A stretch of DNA of 64,000 bases. Source: Bacillus sp. V2I10 (GTDB lineage Bacteria > Bacillota > Bacilli > Bacillales > Bacillaceae). Positions 1 to 9,050 of the stretch are shown here, one piece after another. The notes under the pieces were generated by a model. That model did not search any database, had not been told where the DNA came from, and worked only from the letters and a program-made list of their open reading frames with translations. The translations under genes and the position numbers were made by a program. Positions within the stretch are counted from its first letter, which is position 1. Each line of letters opens with the position of its first letter. The stretch covers positions 1,326,001 through 1,390,000 of the forward strand of contig NZ_JAUSYV010000001.1 in assembly GCF_030817055.1 (NCBI RefSeq), in the 5' to 3' direction.

Positions 1-1
1 C

Positions 2-1228
2 AGCGCAGTGGTCGACTGGGAGAATACGACCGGTTTCTTCGATGATCAGCCTGGGCTGGTTGCGATCTATACAAGCCATGATTCGTATCCTGACTCAGAA
101 AGGCCGCGTCAGCGCCAATGCATTGCATACAGCAAGGATAACGGGAGATCGTGGACAAAGTACAGCGGTAATCCGGTCCTAATTGACGAAACAAAAACAG
201 ACTACCGTGATCCGAAAGTATTCTGGCACTCAGCGACCAAGCACTGGATTATGGTGCTAGCTACAGGGCAGAGCGTGACGATTTACAAGTCTGCCAATTT
301 AATTGACTGGCAGTTTGCAAGTCAATTTGGTGAAGGCTCGCACGCCGGGTTCTGGGAATGTCCTGATCTGTTTCCCCTTCAGGTTGATGGAGACAAGGTG
401 AGATGGGTGATGCTTGTCAGCCTGGGAGATACCGGCGAACATGCAGAAGGCTCCTGGACTCAGTATTTTATAGGAGATTTCGATGGACAAACGTTTATTA
501 ATGATCATGACAAAGAGACCGTTCTCTGGCTGGACTATGGAAGGGACAACTATGCAGGAGTCAGCTGGTCTGACATGCCTTTAAGTGACGGCAGAAGAAT
601 TTATATCGGGTGGATGAGCAACTGGCGCTATGCCAATCAAGTTCCGACAAAAGAGTGGCGGGGTGTCATGACGATACCGAGGGAATTATCCCTAACCTCA
701 AGTGCGGATGGAGTCCGCCTTATTCAAAAACCTGTTTCAGAAGCAAGAGTGCTGAGAAAGAGCACCAATACTTTTAAGGATAAGCTTTTAACACCGGATC
801 AGTCACTTTCCATTCCTTTGGAGAGCACATTGCTTGAACTAAATCTGGCAGTTGAATTTAAGGGCGCTTCCCTTGCTGAACTGACGATTCAGCATTCTGA
901 TTCAGAAAAAACGGTCATCCGTTATGACGCAGAAGCGGAAATCCTGTCAGCAGACAGAACTCTTTCAGGTGAAGCTGACTTTTCATCTTCATTCCCTGCA
1001 GTGCAGGCGGCACCATTAAAGATGAAGAAAAACGGCATTCATTTGCAGTTGCTTTTAGATGCCTCTTCCATTGAACTTTTCGGCAATGACGGTGAATGCG
1101 CCATTACGAGCCTTGTGTTCCCTTCATCTGAAAAGAGCGAATTGCACTTGGCGACTTCAGGTGGAAGCATAAAAGTAAAATCATTTGAGCTGCATGAGCT
1201 GTCTTCCATTTGGAACAAGGAAGGGTGA
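2..1228 (+). CDS. GH32 beta-fructofuranosidase (5' end outside window)
   Basis: Glycoside hydrolase family 32 enzyme that cleaves beta-fructosyl bonds (sucrose, sucrose-6-phosphate, inulin or levan). The reading frame is open to the window edge, where residues SAVVDW match the GSAVVD stretch of the family, so the upstream catalytic Asp segment is missing here. Visible are the RDP motif (TDYRDPKVF, transition-state stabiliser) and WECPD (acid/base Glu), followed by the C-terminal beta-sandwich with the typical IELFGNDGE ending. The stop lies 7 bases before the fructokinase start, so the two are cotranscribed. Whether the protein is intracellular cannot be judged because the N-terminus is absent. 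Confidence 0.93.
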   Translation, partial: SAVVDWENTTGFFDDQPGLVAIYTSHDSYPDSERPRQRQCIAYSKDNGRSWTKYSGNPVLIDETKTDYRDPKVFWHSATKHWIMVLATGQSVTIYKSANLIDWQFASQFGEGSHAGFWECPDLFPLQVDGDKVRWVMLVSLGDTGEHAEGSWTQYFIGDFDGQTFINDHDKETVLWLDYGRDNYAGVSWSDMPLSDGRRIYIGWMSNWRYANQVPTKEWRGVMTIPRELSLTSSADGVRLIQKPVSEARVLRKSTNTFKDKLLTPDQSLSIPLESTLLELNLAVEFKGASLAELTIQHSDSEKTVIRYDAEAEILSADRTLSGEADFSSSFPAVQAAPLKMKKNGIHLQLLLDASSIELFGNDGECAITSLVFPSSEKSELHLATSGGSIKVKSFELHELSSIWNKEG

Positions 1229-1235
1229 GAGCAAG

Positions 1236-2204
1236 GTGGGTACGTCTGTTATTTGCATCGGGGAACTGCTGATTGATTTTTTCTGCACGGAAACAGATAT
1301 CGATTTAATGGAAGGAAAAAAGTTTGAAAAACAAGCGGGAGGAGCTCCTGCCAATGTTTGTGCGGCTATCGCTAAATTAGGAGGCAAGGCTTCCTTCTGC
1401 GGAAAAGTGGGAAACGACCCTTTTGGTTCTTTTCTAAAGAAAAAGCTTGATGAAGCAGGCGTTGATACGTCTATGGTTGTGCTTGATCCTGTACACAAAA
1501 CATCGCTCGCCTTTGTATCGCTTCAGGCGGGTGGAGAGAGAGATTTCCTTTTTAACAGAGGGGCTGATGCTTTTTTATCTGAGCAGGATATTGATGAGGA
1601 AAAAATAAAGCAAGCTGGCATTCTTCATTTTGGATCAGCAACAGCTCTGCTGGAAGACCCGTTTCGAACGCTTTATTTTGACATGATGAAAAAAGCAAAG
1701 AACGAAGGGAAATTCATTTCCTTTGATCCGAATTTTAGAAAAGATCTGTGGAAAACAAACACAGAAGAGTTTATCAACTTGGCTAAAAAGGCAATGGGGC
1801 TGGCTGATTTTATTAAAATGAGTGCGGACGAACTGGTGCTGATTTCAGGAGTAAAGGGTGTCACTGCAGGACTCGATGCTCTTCAGGAAACCTGCGATGG
1901 ACTGATTGCCGTCACTTTAGGGAGCGCCGGGACCATCGTTTCAAACGGAAGAGAGAAGAAGGCTGTCCCAAGCATCTGCGTCAAATCTATTGATTCAACA
2001 GGTGCCGGTGATGCATTTGTAGGCGCCTTATTATATCAGATCGCACATTCAGAGAATCCGAAGATGGCTGCAGCTAATATGGATTTAATCACAAAGATGA
2101 TTTCCTTCAGCAATCGGATTGGAGCAATTGTCTGTACAAAAGTAGGTGCGATATCTGCCATGCCTTCTTTGAAAATAGTAAATCAAGAAGTCGTCCTCAG
2201 CTGA
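1236..2204 (+). CDS. PfkB-family fructokinase
   Basis: Carbohydrate kinase of the PfkB/ribokinase family, most likely phosphorylating the fructose released by the neighbouring GH32 enzymes. The N-terminal GELLIDF strand, the GGAPANVC substrate loop and the C-terminal DSTGAGDAFVGALL anion hole with catalytic Asp are all intact. I chose the GTG at 1236 because it gives the family's short N-terminus and has AAGGAAGGGTGAG upstream. An ATG at 1185 would add 17 unlikely residues and overlap the GH32 gene. A terminator follows, closing the GH32-kinase operon. Confidence 0.9.
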   Translation: MGTSVICIGELLIDFFCTETDIDLMEGKKFEKQAGGAPANVCAAIAKLGGKASFCGKVGNDPFGSFLKKKLDEAGVDTSMVVLDPVHKTSLAFVSLQAGGERDFLFNRGADAFLSEQDIDEEKIKQAGILHFGSATALLEDPFRTLYFDMMKKAKNEGKFISFDPNFRKDLWKTNTEEFINLAKKAMGLADFIKMSADELVLISGVKGVTAGLDALQETCDGLIAVTLGSAGTIVSNGREKKAVPSICVKSIDSTGAGDAFVGALLYQIAHSENPKMAAANMDLITKMISFSNRIGAIVCTKVGAISAMPSLKIVNQEVVLS

Positions 2205-2215
2205 TATATCGTTTT

Positions 2216-2258
2216 AAAAGGGATTGTTGGAAGTTACTCTTCAATCCCTTCTTTTTTA
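2216..2258 (+). terminator. Rho-independent terminator after fructokinase
   Basis: AAGGGATTG pairs with CAATCCCTT across a loop of about 15 bases, followed by CTTTTTT. It separates the kinase from the levanase gene. Confidence 0.85.
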
Positions 2259-2266
2259 GAAAATAA

Positions 2267-2280
2267 TGAAAGCGCTTTAT
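2267..2280 (+). promoter_or_regulatory. cre box (CcpA site) before levanase
   Basis: TGAAAGCGCTTTAT fits the Bacillus cre consensus (TGAAARCGYTTWNN) and lies 24 bases before the levanase start codon. This implies carbon catabolite repression by CcpA. Inference from sequence match only. Confidence 0.7.
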
Positions 2281-2303
2281 TGTAACTGGAAGGAGATAAA
2301 TAG

Positions 2304-5300
2304 ATGAAAAAAATGACTTTGCTGAAACTGGCGGCCGCTGCTGCACTGCTCTTTTCGGTATTTTCTTTGGAGGGATTCAGTGGAGAAGCCAATGAACGTA
2401 AAACGGCGATATTCGGCTACACCGCTTTGTCGGGAAGCTGGAAAAAGGAAACGGATGGCTCTCTTAAAGGGGATGCAGCTAAAAACAAGCCTGCACTTAT
2501 TCTATCAACTTCAGAAACAGGCAGCTATCTTGTCTATGAAGCAACAATAAAACTCGCTAAGAACAGCGCGGGGTCTCTCGTCTTCCGCGCAAATCAGACA
2601 GGCACAGAAGGATATAAAGTAAGTCTGGATTCCAAACGGGACAGCGTTTTTCTTTCTGCACTTGGTGAGGACCGTATTCTGAAAAGTGTTCCGCTCAAAG
2701 TGAAAGAGAATGCTGAGACAAGAGTGAAAATAACGTCAGATGGCCCTTCCATTAGCGTATTTGTGGATGAAAAAAAGGTAATGGACCTTAGGGACTTCAG
2801 CCATTCTAAGGGATTTACAGGGTTTCATGCGGAGGGCGGAAAGCTTGTCTTCAGCAAGGTTAAAATGAATGAAGTGCGGACGAATTTAACAGGATTAAAA
2901 ACAAAAACAGGCAAATGGCAGGCCGGCTCTGAAGGGTTAGAGGCTACCCCTGGGCAAGGAGAGAATCTCTATTCCGTTTCCTCGACTTCTTCTGCTGATT
3001 TCACCTTTGAATCGGAGCTTCTCCTAAAAGAAAAAGCTGCATCCGGCTCCTTGCTATTCCGATCCGACAAAACAGGATTGAAGGCATACCAAGTGAAGGC
3101 TGATGCAGAAAATGACGTTTTGCAGCTGATAGATGCCCATCAGAAGAAAGTGCTGGCGGAAACAAAGATGCAGATCGAACCGGGAATGCTTTATCGCATG
3201 AAAATAATAGCGGAAGGTTCTTCGATGCAGGTCTTCTGGCAGAATGGAGGGATACCAGTTTTGAAGGCAGATGACGACACCTACACAAGAGGACTTTTTG
3301 GCTTACATGCAAGCGGAGATGCCGTTTTTCAAAACATTCAAGTGAGTGATTTGCAGTCCAATTTAGAAGGCTGGCAATCCATTAATGGTGAGTGGACTCC
3401 GCATCTTGACGGGACGATGGGGAAGAGCCCTGCAGAACAAAATACTTACCGGATGGCAGAAACAACGGGAGCTGATTTCGTCTTAGAAGGAGATGTAAAG
3501 GTAGATGCTGAAGCTCCTTTTGGTACGGCAGGACTTGTATTCAGAGGAAATGGAGATGGCAGGGAAGGATATATGCTAACCCTGGATCCCAATCTGAACA
3601 GGATCCGTCTCCTTGATTTAAAAGGAGATCGTACCATGGGAATGGCTGAGCGGAAGGTAGAAACAGGAAAAACCTATCATTTTGAGATTCATGCTGACGG
3701 AAATGATTTGAAAATCTATTTCGATGGATATGCCGATCCAGTGATTTCTGTAAAAGACTCTGCCTACTCAAGCGGAAAATTCGGATTGAATGTCTATAAT
3801 GGTACAGCGTATTTTCAGTATGTCTACGCCACTCCGTTTGACGACTATTATTCTGAAATATATCGGCCGCAGTATCATTTTACGCAGGCAAGAGGCTATG
3901 CCAGTGACCCGAACGGCTTAGTTTATTATGAAGGGGAATATCACCTTTTCCATCAGGATGGCGGAAAATGGGCACATGCTGTAAGCACAGACCTCGTTCA
4001 TTGGAAGAGGCTGCCGATTGCGATTCCCTGGAATGAGATGGGGCATGCTTGGTCAGGTTCCGCTGTCGTTGATAAAACCAATGCGTCCGGATTATTTGAC
4101 GAGGAAGGGTCGGGGCTGATTGCCTTTTACACATCGTTTAATCCTGAAAAGCACAATGGCGATCAGAAAATTGGCGTTGCTTACAGCAAGGATAAGGGGC
4201 GTACATGGGAATTTTATGATGGCAACCCGATCATACCGAATATCGGTGAATTTTATGGCGGCCATGGCTGGGACTTCAGGGATCCGAAAGTCGTTTGGGA
4301 CGAGAATCATAAGCAATGGGTCATGGTCATATCCGGGGGAGATCACATCCGTTTCTTTACCTCGCAAAATCTCCTTAACTGGGAAATGATTGAATCATTT
4401 GGGTACGGGGATTACGTCAGAGGGGGAGTATGGGAATGCCCTGACTTCTTCCAGCTGCCGGTTGACGGAGATCCAAACAAGAAAAAATGGGTTCTGTCCA
4501 TCAGTACTGGAGCGAATCCTAAAACCGGCGGATCAGATTCAGAATACTTTGTGGGGACGTTTGACGGAAATCGCTTCGTCAGCGATCACCCTGCAGGCAC
4601 TGTGCTGAAAAACGAGTTTGGCAAAGAAATGTATGCAGCGATGTCTTTTTCGGACATTCCAGCCGAAGATGGACGCAGAATTTCATTAGGGTGGATGAGC
4701 AACTGGGATTATCCATTCAGTTTTCCTACCTCACCATGGAAAGGGCAAATGTCCATTCCGCGGGAGCTTACATTGAAGACTGTTCCTAGTGAAGGAATCA
4801 GACTGTACCAGGAGCCGATTAAAGAGCTGGAGAAGCTCAGAGGATCAGCTTCCTCATGGAGCAGCAAAACAGTAAAGCCAGGAGATGCCAATCTGCTGGC
4901 AAACGTAAAAGGTACATCCTATGAAATTGCTGCAGAAGTTGAACTGCCTGAGGACAGCAAAGCAGAGTTTGGATTTAGGCTGAGAGAATCTGACGCACAG
5001 AAAACGGTTGTAGGCTATAAAGCTACAGAGGCTAACATGTTCTTCGACCGTTCCGAATCGGGAGACATCAGCTTTTCTGATAAGTTTTCCACCTATCATG
5101 AAACAAAAGTTACTTCAAAGAACAAACGAGTGAAATTGAGTATTTTCGTAGATGAATCTTCTATTGAGGTCTTCGGAAACGGCGGCCAGGCCGTATTCTC
5201 AAATGTTGTATTTCCTGACGGGGCAAGCGACGGCATGAGCTTTTACACCAAGGGAGGAAGTGTAAAAATCATTTCCCTTGATGTTTACCCATTAAAAGGA

Positions 5301-5972
5301 GTCTGGAAGAATGAAAATACAGCTCCTGCTGAAATAATCATGGATCATGAAAAGCTTGTTCTCCCGGTGGGCGGAACGCACAAACTTTCAACAGCTGTCC
5401 TTCCTAATACAAGCAAGCATCAAAAGATAAAATGGCATTCAAGCAATAATGTAGCAGAAGTTAGGAAACTGGATGAACGCAGGGCGGAAGTCAGGATGAC
5501 AGGGCACGGAAGAAGCATCATAACTGCTACTTCAAATAATGGGAAGATTATCGGCAGAACAATCGTTGACAGCAAGGCGGCCTTTAAGATTGCTGATAAG
5601 ACAACCGGTAAAATCCTTACACCTGAAGGGAATTCAAATGGTTCTAAAGCAAGACTTCAGACAGACGGGGAGCAAACGTGGACGATTGATGGAGTTTCCC
5701 CTGGAGCATATAAAGTTCACGCAGGTGACAGCAAGTTCGTACTGGATGCATCCGGAATCACTGCCGGAGACGATGTGCAAGTTTGGGAGTATCTGAGCTA
5801 CGGCAACCAGCAATGGAGAATAACCGATCACTGGGATGGAACGTATCGTTTCAGTGCTGTTAACAGCGGCAAAGTTCTTGGAGTTAAGAATAACCGGCCA
5901 GAGGATGGTACAATTGTGGAGATACAGGAGTTAGGGGAAGGGAAGTTTCAGGAATGGAAGCTAATTCCTTGA
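2304..5972 (+). CDS. Secreted multidomain GH32 levanase/fructanase
   Basis: A 1222-residue extracellular fructan hydrolase. Residues 1-27 form a Lys-led hydrophobic signal peptide. Residues about 30-190, 195-350 and 355-510 are three related beta-sandwich modules of the LamG/DUF1080 kind, each with a GLVFRxNxxGxxGY-like strand. The GH32 catalytic unit starts near 520: nucleophile Asp535 (SDPNG), Asp660 (FRDPK) and acid/base Glu711 (WECPD), followed by its C-terminal sandwich to about 1010. Then come a Big2-like Ig domain (about 1025-1095) and a C-terminal ricin-B type lectin with QxW repeats (about 1105-1222). The RBS GGAAGGAGA is strong and a cre box precedes it. Substrate (levan or inulin) is not decided by the sequence. 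Confidence 0.93.
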   Translation: MKKMTLLKLAAAAALLFSVFSLEGFSGEANERKTAIFGYTALSGSWKKETDGSLKGDAAKNKPALILSTSETGSYLVYEATIKLAKNSAGSLVFRANQTGTEGYKVSLDSKRDSVFLSALGEDRILKSVPLKVKENAETRVKITSDGPSISVFVDEKKVMDLRDFSHSKGFTGFHAEGGKLVFSKVKMNEVRTNLTGLKTKTGKWQAGSEGLEATPGQGENLYSVSSTSSADFTFESELLLKEKAASGSLLFRSDKTGLKAYQVKADAENDVLQLIDAHQKKVLAETKMQIEPGMLYRMKIIAEGSSMQVFWQNGGIPVLKADDDTYTRGLFGLHASGDAVFQNIQVSDLQSNLEGWQSINGEWTPHLDGTMGKSPAEQNTYRMAETTGADFVLEGDVKVDAEAPFGTAGLVFRGNGDGREGYMLTLDPNLNRIRLLDLKGDRTMGMAERKVETGKTYHFEIHADGNDLKIYFDGYADPVISVKDSAYSSGKFGLNVYNGTAYFQYVYATPFDDYYSEIYRPQYHFTQARGYASDPNGLVYYEGEYHLFHQDGGKWAHAVSTDLVHWKRLPIAIPWNEMGHAWSGSAVVDKTNASGLFDEEGSGLIAFYTSFNPEKHNGDQKIGVAYSKDKGRTWEFYDGNPIIPNIGEFYGGHGWDFRDPKVVWDENHKQWVMVISGGDHIRFFTSQNLLNWEMIESFGYGDYVRGGVWECPDFFQLPVDGDPNKKKWVLSISTGANPKTGGSDSEYFVGTFDGNRFVSDHPAGTVLKNEFGKEMYAAMSFSDIPAEDGRRISLGWMSNWDYPFSFPTSPWKGQMSIPRELTLKTVPSEGIRLYQEPIKELEKLRGSASSWSSKTVKPGDANLLANVKGTSYEIAAEVELPEDSKAEFGFRLRESDAQKTVVGYKATEANMFFDRSESGDISFSDKFSTYHETKVTSKNKRVKLSIFVDESSIEVFGNGGQAVFSNVVFPDGASDGMSFYTKGGSVKIISLDVYPLKGVWKNENTAPAEIIMDHEKLVLPVGGTHKLSTAVLPNTSKHQKIKWHSSNNVAEVRKLDERRAEVRMTGHGRSIITATSNNGKIIGRTIVDSKAAFKIADKTTGKILTPEGNSNGSKARLQTDGEQTWTIDGVSPGAYKVHAGDSKFVLDASGITAGDDVQVWEYLSYGNQQWRITDHWDGTYRFSAVNSGKVLGVKNNRPEDGTIVEIQELGEGKFQEWKLIP

Positions 5973-5975
5973 CAA

Positions 5976-6113
5976 TAAAGGCAATATCATAGAGCCCTTT
6001 GGAAGTTGGGGGGAAAAGAAGGAGAATTGAAAATCCCGCATGATATAGTTGTTGATCAGAGCGGTAACTTGTATGTTGCCGAGCTTGAGAATAAGAGGCT
6101 GCAGGAGTCTTAA
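5976..6113 (+). pseudogene. NHL-repeat protein remnant
   Basis: Directly after the levanase stop, two frames together read KGNIIEPFGSWG and then IPHDIVVDQSGNLYV followed by AELENKRLQES and a stop. This is one NHL beta-propeller repeat. The join needs a frameshift at the G-run near 6007-6012 and there is no start. It is the tail of a lost gene. Confidence 0.6.
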
Positions 6114-6117
6114 TTAA

Positions 6118-6148
6118 AATAAAGGTGCCGTTTACCGGCACCTTCTTT
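6118..6148. terminator. Bidirectional terminator
   Basis: GGTGCCG/CGGCACC stem with a TTTAC loop. On the minus strand it is followed by TTTATTTT, serving the glycosyltransferase gene. Confidence 0.8.
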
Positions 6149-6153
6149 CCTAG

Positions 6154-7512
6154 TTAAGCCGCTGTTTCCGTATCCGTCTGATAATCCCTGCCTGTTCTCT
6201 CAACCTTATTCCAATTTTGATTGAAAAAGTAGGCGATGCTGCCGTACATAATGAACATCATTGTGACGAGTCTATAGATCAGCACATCGAAAAGAATAGC
6301 CAGCAGCAATTTCGGAATTTCTCTCTTATTAAAAGAAATGCCATAATGTTTGCTCATTCGAACGGCTGCTAGATCATAAATAATTCCGAAGATCAGTATG
6401 TAAAAAGAAAAAAACAAAAAGTAATCAAAATAGGAAGATGGAGGATGAGTGATTCCGTTAACAACAATTAAACCTGTCATGACATAAGCTGCAATGGTTC
6501 CCGCCAGGAAGGATTCAATCAAATAAAAGAAAGAAACAGGTTTCGTAAACAGGGTTTTTACAAGGAATACCCTGAAATGGATGACGCAGTCGATAAAGGC
6601 TTTTTGCCAGCGAATCCGCTGCTTAAATAAATCCTTCCAGTTTTCAGGAAGTTCGGTATAGCAGACCGCTTCAGGAATAAAAATAATTTTCTTCTTCTTG
6701 TGAGCTGATATATGCCTGTGAATACGGAGGGTAATATCAATGTCCTCTCCGATTGTCGTTCTGAATCCTCCGACTTCGATCAGCACTTGCTTTCTGAATA
6801 TGCCAAATGCACCTGAAATGATCGCTAAAGCATGAAAGCGGGCAAGCGACATTTTAGTAATATAGAAGGCTTTAAGAAAATCAAGCGCTTGCACGCTGAC
6901 AAGAAGATTTGTTCGAAGCAGGGACAAAGATTTCAAAGGTTCAGCTGTTTTCGTCTGAAGCACATGAACCATTCCTCCAGCAGCTGCCACATTCTCATCC
7001 TCAAAAGCATCATTTACTACAGGAAGCGCCTTGTCTGTCAAAATCGTGTCTGCATCAAGAGTGATCAGAAGCTCTTTTTGTGCATACTCAATTCCGGCGT
7101 TTAAAGAGTCTGCCTTTCCCCCATTCTCTTTATCAATTACAAAAATATTCGGGTAAAGCTCTGATTGATAGAATCCCAGAATCTTTTCGTGGCCTATTTT
7201 TCTACGCGGCTGTTTAGAGCTTGGCTTCAGCTGCAGGAATTGGTTCATCAGATGCATAGTGTCATCAGTAGACCCATCATTAATGTAGATGACATCATAC
7301 GCTGTGTAGGAAAGAGATTTCATAGAATTAATAGAAGTATCAATAATTCCCTGTTCATTGTAGCAGGGAATTAAAATGCTGATGCCCTTATCCTCTTGTG
7401 CATGAAACTTTAACTTCTCAGTCTGCCTTTTGAACCAAGGCAAACTATGAATCAGATGTATCACTGGAAATACGATACATAAAGAAAAGAGCAATAAACT
7501 GTAAATATCCAA
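6154..7512 (-). CDS. Membrane glycosyltransferase family 2
   Basis: Processive-type GT2 enzyme (poly-N-acetylglucosamine synthase/hyaluronan synthase/cellulose synthase-like), 452 residues. An N-terminal membrane helix precedes the cytosolic GT-A domain with NDGSTDDT (nucleotide binding), DADT (metal-binding DxD), GEDIDI and QRIRW (the Q/RxxRW polymer-site motif), followed by three or four C-terminal membrane spans. It therefore probably extrudes a polysaccharide or transfers sugar at the membrane. It stands alone, convergent with the levanase. The secreted PIG-L deacetylase encoded divergently could modify an N-acetylated product, but that link is inference. Confidence 0.88.
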   Translation of the reverse strand: MDIYSLLLFSLCIVFPVIHLIHSLPWFKRQTEKLKFHAQEDKGISILIPCYNEQGIIDTSINSMKSLSYTAYDVIYINDGSTDDTMHLMNQFLQLKPSSKQPRRKIGHEKILGFYQSELYPNIFVIDKENGGKADSLNAGIEYAQKELLITLDADTILTDKALPVVNDAFEDENVAAAGGMVHVLQTKTAEPLKSLSLLRTNLLVSVQALDFLKAFYITKMSLARFHALAIISGAFGIFRKQVLIEVGGFRTTIGEDIDITLRIHRHISAHKKKKIIFIPEAVCYTELPENWKDLFKQRIRWQKAFIDCVIHFRVFLVKTLFTKPVSFFYLIESFLAGTIAAYVMTGLIVVNGITHPPSSYFDYFLFFSFYILIFGIIYDLAAVRMSKHYGISFNKREIPKLLLAILFDVLIYRLVTMMFIMYGSIAYFFNQNWNKVERTGRDYQTDTETAA

Positions 7513-7904
7513 AAAAACACTCCTTCAGTTAAAAAAAGAAAAGATATCATATATTTTCTTGGAGAATGTTTTTTTGTGAGGGTAATTGTAAGAAGGGTAA
7601 TAGATTTTGAGTGATTTATCGATAGGAAACTTTAGTATTAAACTCCGCATAAAGATGTGATTAATGCCTTCATACATCCCTCTAAAAGCATGTAGATGTA
7701 TAAAGAAAGCGACCAGAAAATAATTGAAATTCAGGAAATTATATAGGAAAATAGAATCATGATTAAACTAATATTAATAGACTTATATCTTAATAAATAG
7801 TCATTCATAAGTAAAAACAAGCCCAAAAGACTACTATACATATTGCTTGGACAGTTAAATGAATGAATTTTATGCGGATTGGATCAATCAAGAGGATGAG
7901 ACAA
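7513..7904. other. Divergent intergenic region
   Basis: Very AT-rich stretch between two divergent genes. I see no open gene or clear stem-loop. It presumably holds both promoters, but no box stands out enough to name. Confidence 0.5.
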
Positions 7905-8639
7905 ATGAAAAAAACAGCCGTTTTATTAACAGTATTCATATTTTGTATTTTGGGATTTACGGAGAATGATGTCAAAGCAGCAGACCTTAAAGAAAACAAA
8001 GTGGTTATCTACTACGTCCCTCATCAAGACGATGAGTTATTATCGATGGGTGTCGGTATTTTAAACGATGTTGAAAGAGGTTATGAAGTTCACTTAGTTT
8101 TATACACAGATGGTCTGGCATCAAATGTTCAGCACACCTTAAATCTCACTCCAGAGCAATTTGGAAAAGCTAGAGATAAAGAATTTATTCGTTCTGCACT
8201 TGCATTAAGAGTAAAGCCAAATAATCTTCATTTTTTAAACTTGCAAGACAGAAAAGTGACAAAGGAGGATATGAGAGAAGTTATTCAAAAGTTTGAAAAA
8301 AAATACCCTGGTGCAAAACATAGAGCATACAGCTACTATGACAAACATAATGACCATAATGTTGCGGGAGAAGCCCTTAATGCGTTATATAATGAAGGGG
8401 AAATTAATGAAGATGTTAAGTTTTATATTAACTATGGAAGATATGATACTAAAGGGATTGAGGAACCCTATAACGAACGCAAATATAAGAAAAGGTTAAA
8501 GATGGGCATAAGAGCTTATAACATAAATATGCCCAAATTCGGTTTCTATGGGATTGGGAGAAAATCAGCAGGGGATTTATTTGTGAACTTAGAGAAAAAT
8601 CCCAAAAGCTTGTATCATCTGCCTAATTACAAGGAGTAG
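7905..8639 (+). CDS. Secreted PIG-L/LmbE family deacetylase
   Basis: Zinc-dependent N-acetyl-sugar or amide deacetylase family protein. The start at 7905 gives a signal peptide (MKKTAVLLTVFIF) with AAGAGG about 9 bases upstream; the in-frame ATG at 7863 has no RBS. The mature part begins with VVIYYVPHQDDE, the family's metal site (His, Asp, Asp), and KHNDHN supplies the third His. Length (244 residues) is normal. It is exported, so the substrate is probably extracellular glycan or peptidoglycan-derived. Exact substrate unknown. Confidence 0.88.
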   Translation: MKKTAVLLTVFIFCILGFTENDVKAADLKENKVVIYYVPHQDDELLSMGVGILNDVERGYEVHLVLYTDGLASNVQHTLNLTPEQFGKARDKEFIRSALALRVKPNNLHFLNLQDRKVTKEDMREVIQKFEKKYPGAKHRAYSYYDKHNDHNVAGEALNALYNEGEINEDVKFYINYGRYDTKGIEEPYNERKYKKRLKMGIRAYNINMPKFGFYGIGRKSAGDLFVNLEKNPKSLYHLPNYKE

Positions 8640-8665
8640 AAGTTTCTTTCTATAATTTAGTGAAA

Positions 8666-8722
8666 AGGGGCTGAGACAAAAGGACACTTAAAGTGACCTT
8701 TTGTAGTCAGCCCTTTTTTTTA
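8666..8722 (+). terminator. Long-stem terminator
   Basis: GGGCTGA...AGCCC and the inner arms AAAAGG...CCTTTT pair, followed by TTTTTTTT. It ends the deacetylase transcript. Confidence 0.85.
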
Positions 8723-8858
8723 TTAACTAGATCTTAAGATAATAGAATCGCCCCATATAATTGAATCCCACAACATCAATCATATTTTGGGCAGCCCCTT
8801 ATTTATTAAATTAAATGGTCACATAGTATCAATGATAAACCATAGGTTTTTCCAATCG

Positions 8859-8889
8859 TGGGAGCAGTGAAACTGCTCTTTTTTTTATA
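8859..8889 (+). terminator. Second terminator
   Basis: GAGCAGT GAA ACTGCTC followed by eight T. No gene is visible between this and the previous terminator, so it may mark a lost small gene or RNA in 8723-8858. Confidence 0.75.
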
Positions 8890-9050
8890 TTTGTATTTAA
8901 ATAGTTGAAAAGGAGGTAAGCAGTTTTAGAGAGTTGGTAATATTTATAAATAAGGGTGAAAACAAAAAAAGTCACTAGAGAAAATGGATTCTAGTTTACA
9001 ATATAAATAACAAAGTCCAGAAAAGAATTTGACATAAAGGGGACAGATAT

